A DNA stretch of 64,000 bases from CAWABB01 sp963780165 (GTDB lineage Bacteria; Bacteroidota; Ignavibacteria; UBA10030; UBA6906): positions 124,001 through 188,000 of the forward strand of contig CAWABB010000007.1 of the NCBI GenBank assembly GCA_963780165.1, in the 5' to 3' direction. A model generated the notes under the pieces. The model did not search any database. It saw nothing but the letters and a program-made list of their open reading frames with translations, and was not told the origin of the DNA. Each line of letters opens with the position of its first letter. Position 1 is the stretch's first letter. Shown here one piece after another: positions 15,165-22,888 of this stretch. Both the position numbers and the translations under genes were made by a program.

Positions 15165-16562
15165 CTATGCACCTCGCACGATCGGGAATCGAACGCGGAA
15201 CTCCGTCCGGCCCGGTTGGGAGTCCACTTCGATCTCGCCATTGTGCCACTGAACGATGCGCCGCACGATATCCAGCCCGAGGCCCGTCCCCTCGCCGACC
15301 GCTTTGGTGGTGAAGAAGGGATCGAAGATACTCTCTTTGATGGCCGGGTCAATCCCCGAACCATCATCCGCCACGCGTACCACGAGGCTCTCACCTTCGC
15401 GTGACGCCGTGACGGTCACGTGACCATTGGATGGGGCGGCGTCGATGGCGTTGTCTATCAGGTTCATCCAGATCTGATTGACCTCGACGCTATTCCCCAG
15501 GAGCCGGGGAAGCTTCGGAGCAATGTGCAGCGCTATCGCCACAGACTTTGCCCTGGCTTTTCCAGCCAGCAGTGCGACCGTGTCCGTCAGGCCTCCGGAG
15601 ATATCGACAACGTCCTGATCCAGGGCGCGGTCCATGTGGGTGAATCCTTTGACTGCGGCGACGAGGGCGTGGATGCGTGATGTTGCGCGCTCTATGCCGG
15701 CCACGAGGGCATGTGCGGCACAGCCCCCTGCGATCCACCGCAGGGCGGCGTCGAGGGTAGGAGCCGGCATGGCGCGTCCCAGCCGGTCAAGCGCCTCCAG
15801 CGTGATGGGAGTCCGGGCAAGGTCTTCCGCCGAGGCCTCGGTGATGCCGTGAGTCGTGAGCCACGCATCGATGGCATCCTCGCGGTCGGCGAGCTCCAGG
15901 CCGGTTTGTCCGACGGGGTTCATGGTGGTAACGCAGAAATCACGCACCGCATCCAGTTCGGATTGCTGGGCGCTGGTGAGGCGGGCTGCGCCAAGGGCAC
16001 GTGCGGCTTCCTCGGCAGAGAGGAGCGTGGCAGCCAGCGATTTTGCGTCGCGCATGGCCGCGGATGCGGGATTATTCAACTCATGGGCGAGTCCAGCGGC
16101 GAGCTTTCCGAGTGATTTCATCTTCTCGTCGCGGAGATCGGTTGACGTGAACCTGCGGGCCCGGTCGGTCATGACGTGCACCAGGGACGCCGTCACTTCG
16201 TGGCAGTGGCGGATCAATCCGGGCAGGTCGTTGCGGAGGACCGTGAAGACGTCGGCCGTTTCCTCAACAATCGTATCCCCCGGAGGTGTCGTCAGTCGTG
16301 AATACGGCAGCAACCCGGTGACGTCGCCTTCCCGCCATTCCATCACCTTCCGCCGCGAGGTCCCCCGGGTGACGTAGATCGACATGTGCCCCGAAAGCAG
16401 GATGTAGAGGCCCTCGACGACCTCCGTATGGCGAGAGACCACTTCACCCGTCTCCAGGCGGCGGAGGAAGCCGTGGCCCGCAATCCAGGCCAATTCTTCG
16501 CGGGGTGCCTGGCCGATCGTTCGATGAGACGCCAAACGCTCTATAAGTTCTTCAGTCGTCAT
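15165..16562 (-). CDS. histidine kinase with N-terminal cyclic-nucleotide-binding domain
   Basis: The 465-residue protein has an N-terminal cNMP-binding (CAP_ED) beta-roll (about 10-130), a HisKA domain with AAGLAHELNNPASAA, a long helical insert, and a HATPase domain with N, G1 (DDGSGIDP) and G2 (GEGTGLGLDIV) boxes at the C-terminus. No membrane helix is seen, so it is cytosolic. I chose ATG 16562 over ATG 16595 because GAGGAG lies upstream and the predicted promoter would place the transcript start near 16591, inside the longer version. It is divergent from a receiver-thioredoxin-reductase fusion, its probable phosphotransfer partner; such pairs recur in databases. It may sense a nucleotide or, given the partner, a redox-linked ligand. 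Confidence 0.9.
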   Translation of the reverse strand: MTTEELIERLASHRTIGQAPREELAWIAGHGFLRRLETGEVVSRHTEVVEGLYILLSGHMSIYVTRGTSRRKVMEWREGDVTGLLPYSRLTTPPGDTIVEETADVFTVLRNDLPGLIRHCHEVTASLVHVMTDRARRFTSTDLRDEKMKSLGKLAAGLAHELNNPASAAMRDAKSLAATLLSAEEAARALGAARLTSAQQSELDAVRDFCVTTMNPVGQTGLELADREDAIDAWLTTHGITEASAEDLARTPITLEALDRLGRAMPAPTLDAALRWIAGGCAAHALVAGIERATSRIHALVAAVKGFTHMDRALDQDVVDISGGLTDTVALLAGKARAKSVAIALHIAPKLPRLLGNSVEVNQIWMNLIDNAIDAAPSNGHVTVTASREGESLVVRVADDGSGIDPAIKESIFDPFFTTKAVGEGTGLGLDIVRRIVQWHNGEIEVDSQPGRTEFRVRFPIVRGA

Positions 16563-16985
16563 AGGCCTGCAGGGCTCCTCGGGTTCGACCACCATCCAGT
16601 GTACAGAGGCAGGGGGGCAAAATCAATGCTCGTCGCCTCTCGTCCCGGCGCCTGCCCTCTTGCTCCTCGGGGGGAAATTCCCTATGGTTCGTTTGCGCGT
16701 GGTTGATGCGTCGGCCGTGCCGCGTGTCTCTTCTTATCAAGTTCTTTGCACAGTTCCGCCGGGACCGTATGCTTGTTGCGAGTCTCCTTCGTGCGCCCTC
16801 TGCGCTGACCTTTCCAGTGGACTGGTACGACCCTCCCACACTTGGCTTCTATCTCGTAGCGTCTTTCATCGTCCGGTTTGGATGTTCGTCGTGGCTTGTT
16901 ACGAATCCGCTGTCGGTCCGGGCTCCGCGGTCTGACGGGGAGGAACGCATTTCACATCTGGTCACATGGAAGGGGGGATGAAGCG
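16563..16985. other. 423-bp divergent region between kinase and receiver-reductase fusion
   Basis: It contains the predicted kinase promoter (16598-16626, minus). On the plus strand I see only the ribosome site of the fusion gene and no promoter pair good enough to call. No gene is supported here. Confidence 0.5.
16598..16626 (-). promoter_or_regulatory. promoter TTGATT-N17-TACACT for the cNMP kinase
   Basis: On the minus strand TTGATT (16626-16621) and TACACT (16603-16598) are 17 bases apart. Predicted start near 16591, which supports the ATG at 16562. Confidence 0.5.
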
Positions 16986-18647
16986 GTGGCACGACCTGTC
17001 ATTCTGAGCGTAGACGACGACCCCCAGGTGCTCGGGGCGATCGAGCGGGACCTTCGTCAGCACTACAAGACCGACTATCGGATCCTGAAGGCTGGCTCAG
17101 CTCATGAAGCGCTTGAGGTAGCGCGGCAGCTGAAGCAGCGAGGGACGCCTGTTGCGCTCTTCCTGGTTGACCAGCGCATGCCGGACATGACCGGCACACA
17201 GTTGCTTGCCGAGGTGAAGAAGCTTCACCCCGAATCGCGCAAGGTTTTGCTCACCGCCTATGCCGACACGGAAGCGGCCATCTCGAGTATCAACGATATC
17301 GGGCTGGATCTGTATCTCATGAAGCCATGGGACCCGCCGGAGCAGAAGCTCTATCCCGTCCTCGATGATCTCCTCTCTGAATGGAAGAGCCGCGTTCACG
17401 TGCCGTACGACGGCATTCGGATCGTGGGGGCCCGCCTCTCGCCCCAGAGCCACAAAGTCAGGGAATTCCTGTCCCGCAACCAGGTGCCGTATCAATGGAT
17501 CAACATCGACGAAGACGCGTCGATGCGGGAACTCGTCGCCGCTTTTCCCGGTGGCGCCTCGAAGCTCCCGGTCGTACTTTTTCCTGACGGGACGCACCTC
17601 ACCGCGCCATCCACGATCGCCCTTGCCGAGAAAGTCGGCCTGCATACGCAGGCAGCCAGGCCGTTCTATGACGTGATCGTGGTCGGTGGCGGGCCGGCGG
17701 GTCTGGCGAATGCGGTCTATGCCGCGAGCGAAGGTTTGCGCGTGGTGCTGGTCGAACAGAGCGCTCCGGGTGGGCAAGCCGGAACGAGCTCGAGGATCGA
17801 GAACTACCTGGGCTTTCCCAACGGTATCTCGGGTGCGGACCTCGCACAGCGGGCGAGCGCCCAGGCGAGACGATTCGGGGCGGAACTGCTCACCGCCCAG
17901 GAAGTAGTGAGCATCCGCCGCGAGGACCCGTACAGAATTGTCACGCTGGCGGACGGGAAAGAGATTTCCGCATTCGCCGTCATCCTCACGACGGGCATGT
18001 CCGTCCACACGCTTGATGTCCCCGGGATCGATCCGCTCATCGGCCTCGGCGTGTACTACGGTGCCGCGCTGAGCGAAGCGGTGAGCTATCGCGGCCGCGA
18101 TGTGTGCATCGTGGGCGGCGCGAATTCCGCCGGTCAGGGGGCGCTCTTCTTTGCGCAACACGCCCGGCGCGTGACCATCATTCTCCGGAAGCCAACCCTG
18201 AGCCCCTGGATGTCGCACTACCTCGTCGAACGCATCAACGCGACCGAGAACATCGACGTGGTTGCAGGCGTGGAGGTTGCTGCCGTCCACGGCACCGGTC
18301 GCCTGGAGTGCATCACACTTCGGAACGTCGAATCCGGGGAGGAACGCATGACGAACTCCGATGCGATGTTCATCTTCATCGGAACCGCGCCCCGCACCGA
18401 GATGGTTGCCGGTCTTCTCGAGCGGAATGACAAGGGCTTCATACTTACCGGCCCTGATCTCCCCCGCGTCAACGGACGGCCCAATGGGTGGACACTCGAC
18501 CGGGAACCGTTCATGTTTGAGACGAATGTTCCGGGTATCTTCGCGGCAGGTGACGTGCGGGCGGGCGCGAACAGGCGTGTCGCCGCCGCGGTAGGAGAGG
18601 GGTCGGCGGCGATCTACTCGATCCATAAGTATCTTGAAACGGTGTGA
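16986..18647 (+). CDS. receiver domain fused to glutaredoxin-like and thioredoxin-reductase-like domains, no redox cysteines
   Basis: The 553-residue protein starts at GTG 16986 behind AAGGGGGGATGAAGCG. Domains: a receiver (about 1-135; phospho-acceptor Asp in LVDQRMPDMTG, a TAYAD switch and an MKPW lysine), a glutaredoxin-like fold (about 140-220) whose CxxC position reads SPQSHK, and a FAD/NAD(P) pyridine-nucleotide reductase of the TrxB type (about 228-553; VVGGGPAGLA, IVGGANSAGQGA, FAAGDVRAG). The TrxB catalytic CATC position reads YYGAAL. Only two cysteines exist in the protein, far apart, so disulfide reduction in the normal way is impossible. It probably acts as a flavin-dependent sensor or oxidoreductase controlled by phosphorylation. 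Its likely partner is the divergent kinase. Confidence 0.92.
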   Translation: MARPVILSVDDDPQVLGAIERDLRQHYKTDYRILKAGSAHEALEVARQLKQRGTPVALFLVDQRMPDMTGTQLLAEVKKLHPESRKVLLTAYADTEAAISSINDIGLDLYLMKPWDPPEQKLYPVLDDLLSEWKSRVHVPYDGIRIVGARLSPQSHKVREFLSRNQVPYQWINIDEDASMRELVAAFPGGASKLPVVLFPDGTHLTAPSTIALAEKVGLHTQAARPFYDVIVVGGGPAGLANAVYAASEGLRVVLVEQSAPGGQAGTSSRIENYLGFPNGISGADLAQRASAQARRFGAELLTAQEVVSIRREDPYRIVTLADGKEISAFAVILTTGMSVHTLDVPGIDPLIGLGVYYGAALSEAVSYRGRDVCIVGGANSAGQGALFFAQHARRVTIILRKPTLSPWMSHYLVERINATENIDVVAGVEVAAVHGTGRLECITLRNVESGEERMTNSDAMFIFIGTAPRTEMVAGLLERNDKGFILTGPDLPRVNGRPNGWTLDREPFMFETNVPGIFAAGDVRAGANRRVAAAVGEGSAAIYSIHKYLETV

Positions 18648-18686
18648 GGTCACACCCCATTCGCCACGTGTTGAGGAGGAGTCCCG

Positions 18687-18944
18687 ATGAAGAGGTTTCT
18701 CGTCGTTTCGAACCATACTGCAGATGATTGCATCCGGGCGCTGAAGGAAACGCTCGCGATCGGATATCTCACCCACTTCGATTGGGGCTGCAAAGATGGG
18801 GTTCACACCGGCTGGGCTATTCTGGAAGCGGAGGACAAGCCCCAGGCTCTCTTGAGCGTCCCCACGTTCCTTCGCGCACAAGCGCAGGTGGTCCAGCTGA
18901 AGAAGTTCCAGCCTGACAAAGTCGAGGCGATGCACCTCCCCTAG
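18687..18944 (+). CDS. small conserved protein of unknown function
   Basis: The 85-residue soluble protein begins MKRFLVVSNHTADDCIRALK and continues with THFDWGCKDGVHTGW and AQVVQLKKFQPDKVE. Alternating strands and helices suggest a small ferredoxin-like alpha/beta fold; the two Cys and three His are not in a recognised metal motif. A strong ribosome site (GAGGAG) precedes the ATG, 39 bp behind the receiver-reductase fusion, so it is probably co-transcribed with it and part of the same signalling or redox unit. I do not recognise a named family. Confidence 0.7.
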   Translation: MKRFLVVSNHTADDCIRALKETLAIGYLTHFDWGCKDGVHTGWAILEAEDKPQALLSVPTFLRAQAQVVQLKKFQPDKVEAMHLP

Positions 18945-18999
18945 GGGCGCACGACAGGGGGGGTCACGGGAAGGGGACTGCCCTCATGCGCCGGACGGT

Positions 19000-19479
19000 C
19001 TATGTCCGGTCTTTCCGTCGATACAGCGGCAGACCGAAGCTGCGGGCGAGCGACTCGGCGAGGTTCATCCCCGCTTCGCTGAATGCCCAGACGAAGAACT
19101 CCCTGATCGGGTGGTCGGCCTGGATGGAACGTATGCTGTCGAGGGCGAGGCGTCGCGCCAGACCCTTTCCCCTGTGCTCCGGCAGCACGAGCGCCGAGCA
19201 CAGATAGATCGCCTCGTAGCGAACGCCGGGCGCGTCCGGTTCGAGAAGACCACGCTCGCCGATCTCCCCCCGTATGAACTGTTCCATCCGCTCGTGAGTC
19301 GTGGGGACAAGAAGCAGCCATGCAATCGGCCCGTTCTCATCGGATGCCTCGCCGAGCGTGGCCGGATGGATGCTCCTGAGCCTCTCCATAACGTTCTCAT
19401 CGACGGCAATCTGGTCCGGATCATTCTTCGCTTCGAAGAATTGCTCCGCGAGCGCTATCATTCGTTCCAGATTGGTCAT
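19000..19479 (-). CDS. GNAT-family N-acetyltransferase
   Basis: The 159-residue protein has the GNAT acetyl-CoA site: a beta-4 strand IYLCSALVLPEHRGKGLARRL with the R/Q-x-x-G-x-G/A loop (EHRGKGLA) around residues 100-110, followed by an aromatic strand (FFVWAF) and a helix-rich end. The substrate is unknown. It begins 10 bp after the AmrS stop and is probably the last gene of that operon. The link to the AmmeMemoRadiSam genes may be functional (acetylation of a polyamine or peptide) or incidental. Confidence 0.82.
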   Translation of the reverse strand: MTNLERMIALAEQFFEAKNDPDQIAVDENVMERLRSIHPATLGEASDENGPIAWLLLVPTTHERMEQFIRGEIGERGLLEPDAPGVRYEAIYLCSALVLPEHRGKGLARRLALDSIRSIQADHPIREFFVWAFSEAGMNLAESLARSFGLPLYRRKDRT

Positions 19480-19488
19480 CGCTCCCGC

Positions 19489-20664
19489 CTAACTCCAGAT
19501 CCCTGGTATCGTCTCTTTGCAGTACCCGCACTTTCCGTCCTTGATTTCGTTCGAGAGGACTGCAAACCCGCGACGCTCGACGATACGTTTGCCGCATGTG
19601 TGACACGAGGTGTCCTCGGCGGCGTGTCCAGGAACATTCCCGACGTACACGTACCGCACCCCGGCCGTCCGGGCAATTTCTGCAGCCCGATCGAGCGTGG
19701 CGACGGGAGTCGCGGGCAGCTGCGTGAGCTTGTACAGCGGCGTGAATCGGCTGAAGTGGATCGGGCAGTCGCGGAGTCCATTGTCGCAGAGCCAATCGCA
19801 CATCCTCCGGATCATATCAAGATTGTCGGTCCAGGTCGGGATGACGAGGTTTGTGATCTCCAGCCAGACTCCCTCTTCCTTGAGTATCTTCAGGGTCCTC
19901 AGAACCGGTTCGAGCTTTGCCCCGTTGAGTTCCCGGTACACTTTGTCGTCGAACGACTTCAGGTCGATGTTCGCGGCGTCGAGCACCGAGCAGAGTTTCC
20001 GGAGGGGTTTCTCGTTGATATACCCGCTCGACTTCAGGACATTCCGGACTCCCCGTCTGCGTGCTGACGTGGCCGTGTCAAACGCGTATTCGTAGAACGT
20101 CGTCGGCTCGGAATAGGTGTAGGCGATCGACGCGCACCGACCGCTCATGCACTCCTCGACCACGCGGTCGGGCATCATATCGACATTGCGTGACTCCCTC
20201 GGGCTCACCTGCGAGATCTCCCAGTTCTGGCAGTTCAGGCACCGCAGATTGCAGCCGGCTGCTGCAATGGAGAACGCCCGGGTCGACGGCAGGAAGTGGA
20301 AGAAAGGTTTCTTTTCTATAGGATCAATATGGACGGCGCACGGATTCCCGTAGGCGATCGAATAGAGCTTTCCCTCGTAGCTCAGTCGGTTGCGACAGAT
20401 GCCCAGCTGATCGTGCTTGAGAACGCAGCCGTGGGGACATTTCAAACACCGTACCGCATCACCCGTCGTCTCATAGAACATTGCCTCCCTGGTCCAACGG
20501 TCCGGCCCCTCGCTTTCCATCGAGAGGAATGCGGCGGCCTTGGCGGAGCCCGGCCATGATCGCGCCACGCTGACGCCCAGAGCGCATCCCCCGACGCCGA
20601 GACAACACAGCCGCATAAATTCACGCTTGGTCAGGATCCGCGTATCGGTGCCGTGTGCATCCAT
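19489..20664 (-). CDS. amrS: AmmeMemoRadiSam system radical SAM enzyme with Tat-like signal
   Basis: The 391-residue protein has the radical SAM cluster site CNLRCLNC (C138, C142, C145) and the family-specific CLKCPHGC and GICRNR blocks upstream. The C-terminus has two further CxxC pairs (CHTC, CGYC) that look like a zinc ribbon. Unusually, the N-terminus reads TKREFMRLCCLGVGG followed by a hydrophobic stretch, a Tat-like signal or membrane anchor with KR in place of RR. AAGGAG precedes the ATG by about 8 nt, so this start is well supported. Substrate and product of the system are unknown. It lies downstream of a membrane spermidine-synthase-like gene and the Memo-AMMECR1 gene. Confidence 0.92.
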   Translation of the reverse strand: MDAHGTDTRILTKREFMRLCCLGVGGCALGVSVARSWPGSAKAAAFLSMESEGPDRWTREAMFYETTGDAVRCLKCPHGCVLKHDQLGICRNRLSYEGKLYSIAYGNPCAVHIDPIEKKPFFHFLPSTRAFSIAAAGCNLRCLNCQNWEISQVSPRESRNVDMMPDRVVEECMSGRCASIAYTYSEPTTFYEYAFDTATSARRRGVRNVLKSSGYINEKPLRKLCSVLDAANIDLKSFDDKVYRELNGAKLEPVLRTLKILKEEGVWLEITNLVIPTWTDNLDMIRRMCDWLCDNGLRDCPIHFSRFTPLYKLTQLPATPVATLDRAAEIARTAGVRYVYVGNVPGHAAEDTSCHTCGKRIVERRGFAVLSNEIKDGKCGYCKETIPGIWS

Positions 20665-20745
20665 GTGACGCTCCTTCGCAACGCATTCGTGTCGCCGCCC
20701 TGGCCAGATCGCCCGGACGGGAGCCTTGAAGAGATCCTCGATGGG

Positions 20746-22887
20746 TCAACGGCGTCTGCTTGCGGCCATGCAGACGAGCGCCGCAGAAGCAGAGGCCGCT
20801 CCCAGCAGTCTGCCCACAGTGCCGACACCGAACAGAGGAATTGCATACACGCTGATCATCAGGGCACCGAGAGCGGACCCGGCCAGATCGAGTCCGTACA
20901 GCTCCGACGCCGTCGAGCCCGCGGTTCCCCCGCGGACGGACGACGCAATCGCGAACTCCACGCCAAAAAGGACGGCGAGGGAGAACGCAAGGGATGAAAA
21001 CAGGATCTGCACCGCCACCCCGGACGCGTGCGTTTTCAGCAGCACCTCGAAGAGGGATGGCAGAAGGATGCACACGGCTGCCACGCCGAGCTGGATTCCA
21101 GCAAACATCCGCATGCCAGCCCGAGGCAGAAAACGGCGCGCGGCCCATGAGCCCGCGGCCAGCCCGGCCATGAAAGCGGTGATCACGACGCCGGTCATGT
21201 AGTACAGAGACCCGGAGAGGATCTGGACGACAAGAAGGAGCAGAATCTCCAGGGAGACTCCGACGAACCCGCCCACGAAGATGCCCATGCCCACCGCGCT
21301 GAATCGCCAGACGAGCATAACAATCGCCCCCACGACGAGCAGCATCCACACTTCGGGAACCGCTCCGAAATAGCTCAGCCAGTAATCGAGCTGACGGTAG
21401 TAGCTGATCGGTTCGAGGTCGGTGTTGACGGGAGCTCCGGCGGCGAACGTGCGCATGATCTCGGCGCTCCGCTGTTCGAGCATCCGGTCGTCCAGATAGT
21501 AGCGGTTGACGTACGTCGTTGTCACGCCACGTGCTTCAACAAGCCGCCCGATGTGAATGTCCAGCGGCCCGTCCGAGGCGAGAAAATAGTTGCGCGAGCC
21601 CGGGACCACAAGGACGTTGGCAAAGGCCTGTCGCAGCGTCGCATGCAGGATGGAGCTCGAGCTCCTCGCCTCAGGTCCCTGGTATTCCGCGCCGGGGAAG
21701 AGGCTGGTGGAGACGACCGCGCCGCCGGTGAGCACGCGCTTCAGTTCCCGGAAGAATTCCACGGTGTAGAACCTGTTCAGCTGAATCGTCTCCGGGTCCG
21801 GGAGATTGATCAGCGCGACGTCGTACCTCTGCGAGGTCGTGCGGACATGCTTGCGCCCGTCGTCGGTGACGACGTTGATCCGCGGATCGACGAGCGCGTT
21901 TGTGAATTCCCGGCCAATCCGGAGTATCCAGGGATTCATCTCCGCGTAGTCGAGTCGCTCCACGCCGTACTTGAGCACCTCGACGGTCGTTCCCGCGATC
22001 CCGCCTCCGATCAGGAGGACATTCCGCGGGGCCGCGTGCTGGGCCATCGCGTAGTGAACGTTCTCTTCGTTTGCCGTGACATCGTCTGTGGAGAACATCA
22101 GGACGCCGTTCTCGAAGAGGCTGAGCTGCCCTTCCTGCCGGGTCACGGTCAGGTTTCCGTACGGTGTGTCCCTGAAGAATGCGATGGTCTGCCCGGGAAA
22201 GAGGAATCGCCTGGTCGCAAGGTCGAGATGCCCCCACACCATCAGGGCGACTCCTGCTACAAGGCAGCATGCCGCGATCACCGAGACGGAGCGCGCGCGG
22301 GTTCTGACGGCGAGCACATATGACAGGCATGCGTTGAGGACGAGCAGCAGCGAGAGTGCCTGAAAGGTCTCGAGACGGGGGAGCAGAAGGAGAGAGAAGA
22401 GCAGTCCCGCTGAGGCGCTTCCGAGCGATTCCCAGAAATAGGCGGATGCCGCGGGATTGCGCTCGCTCCGCGCAGCGAGGGCGCTCGTGAACAGGGCAAA
22501 CAAGAGTCCGGAAAGCACGCAGAAGGGGGCGAGGACGACGCCTGCCGCAGCGAACGCCTGCACGATCGGGATCATGCTCCCGGGGGTGAACACCAGATTG
22601 CGGAGGAAGCGAACAAGGAAGACCGTGAGCAGCGGCGCGATCCCGATCGCGAGCAGTGCAGAGGGAACTGCGCTCCCCCGGGTCGCCCAACGGTGTGCCG
22701 TCCTTCCCAGCAGCGCGCCCGCTCCGGTCAGGATCATCCAGCAGGCAAGGACGATCCCGATGACCAGTTCGTTCCCGTGGAAAATCGAGAGGAACTCCCG
22801 GAGGATGATGATCTGCCCTGCGACCGACGTGCCGCCGAGCGCCATCAAGGCCGCTGCGATGCCTCTTGCGGAAAGGGCCGGTTTCAT
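20746..22887 (-). CDS. membrane protein with central spermidine-synthase-like domain
   Basis: The 713-residue protein has about six or seven membrane helices before and after a cytosolic or periplasmic core (about 240-500) of the spermidine-synthase/methyltransferase fold: LIGGGIAGTTVEVLKYG, the acidic DYAEMNPW that would bind the nucleoside, DDGRKHV, and YDVALINLPDPETIQLNRFYT. This is the fused-MFS/spermidine-synthase type. The ATG at 22887 lies 1 bp after the Memo-AMMECR1 stop; an upstream in-frame ATG would lie inside that gene. It could transfer aminopropyl groups or bind decarboxylated SAM at the membrane. Whether it is catalytically active is uncertain, because the gate-keeper region differs from soluble SpeE. 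Confidence 0.85.
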   Translation of the reverse strand: MKPALSARGIAAALMALGGTSVAGQIIILREFLSIFHGNELVIGIVLACWMILTGAGALLGRTAHRWATRGSAVPSALLAIGIAPLLTVFLVRFLRNLVFTPGSMIPIVQAFAAAGVVLAPFCVLSGLLFALFTSALAARSERNPAASAYFWESLGSASAGLLFSLLLLPRLETFQALSLLLVLNACLSYVLAVRTRARSVSVIAACCLVAGVALMVWGHLDLATRRFLFPGQTIAFFRDTPYGNLTVTRQEGQLSLFENGVLMFSTDDVTANEENVHYAMAQHAAPRNVLLIGGGIAGTTVEVLKYGVERLDYAEMNPWILRIGREFTNALVDPRINVVTDDGRKHVRTTSQRYDVALINLPDPETIQLNRFYTVEFFRELKRVLTGGAVVSTSLFPGAEYQGPEARSSSSILHATLRQAFANVLVVPGSRNYFLASDGPLDIHIGRLVEARGVTTTYVNRYYLDDRMLEQRSAEIMRTFAAGAPVNTDLEPISYYRQLDYWLSYFGAVPEVWMLLVVGAIVMLVWRFSAVGMGIFVGGFVGVSLEILLLLVVQILSGSLYYMTGVVITAFMAGLAAGSWAARRFLPRAGMRMFAGIQLGVAAVCILLPSLFEVLLKTHASGVAVQILFSSLAFSLAVLFGVEFAIASSVRGGTAGSTASELYGLDLAGSALGALMISVYAIPLFGVGTVGRLLGAASASAALVCMAASRRR

Positions 22888-22888
22888 T

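Noticed and set aside
16565..16595. Longer start (ATG 16595) for the cNMP-binding kinase
   Set aside because: No ribosome site precedes it and the predicted transcript start (about 16591) would be inside it. ATG 16562 has GAGGAG upstream.
18641..18656. GGTGTGAGGTCACACC as a CRP-type site near the cNMP-related genes
   Set aside because: The half sites TGTGA and TCACA match, but the spacer is 2 bp where CRP sites have 6, and the sequence overlaps a stop codon.
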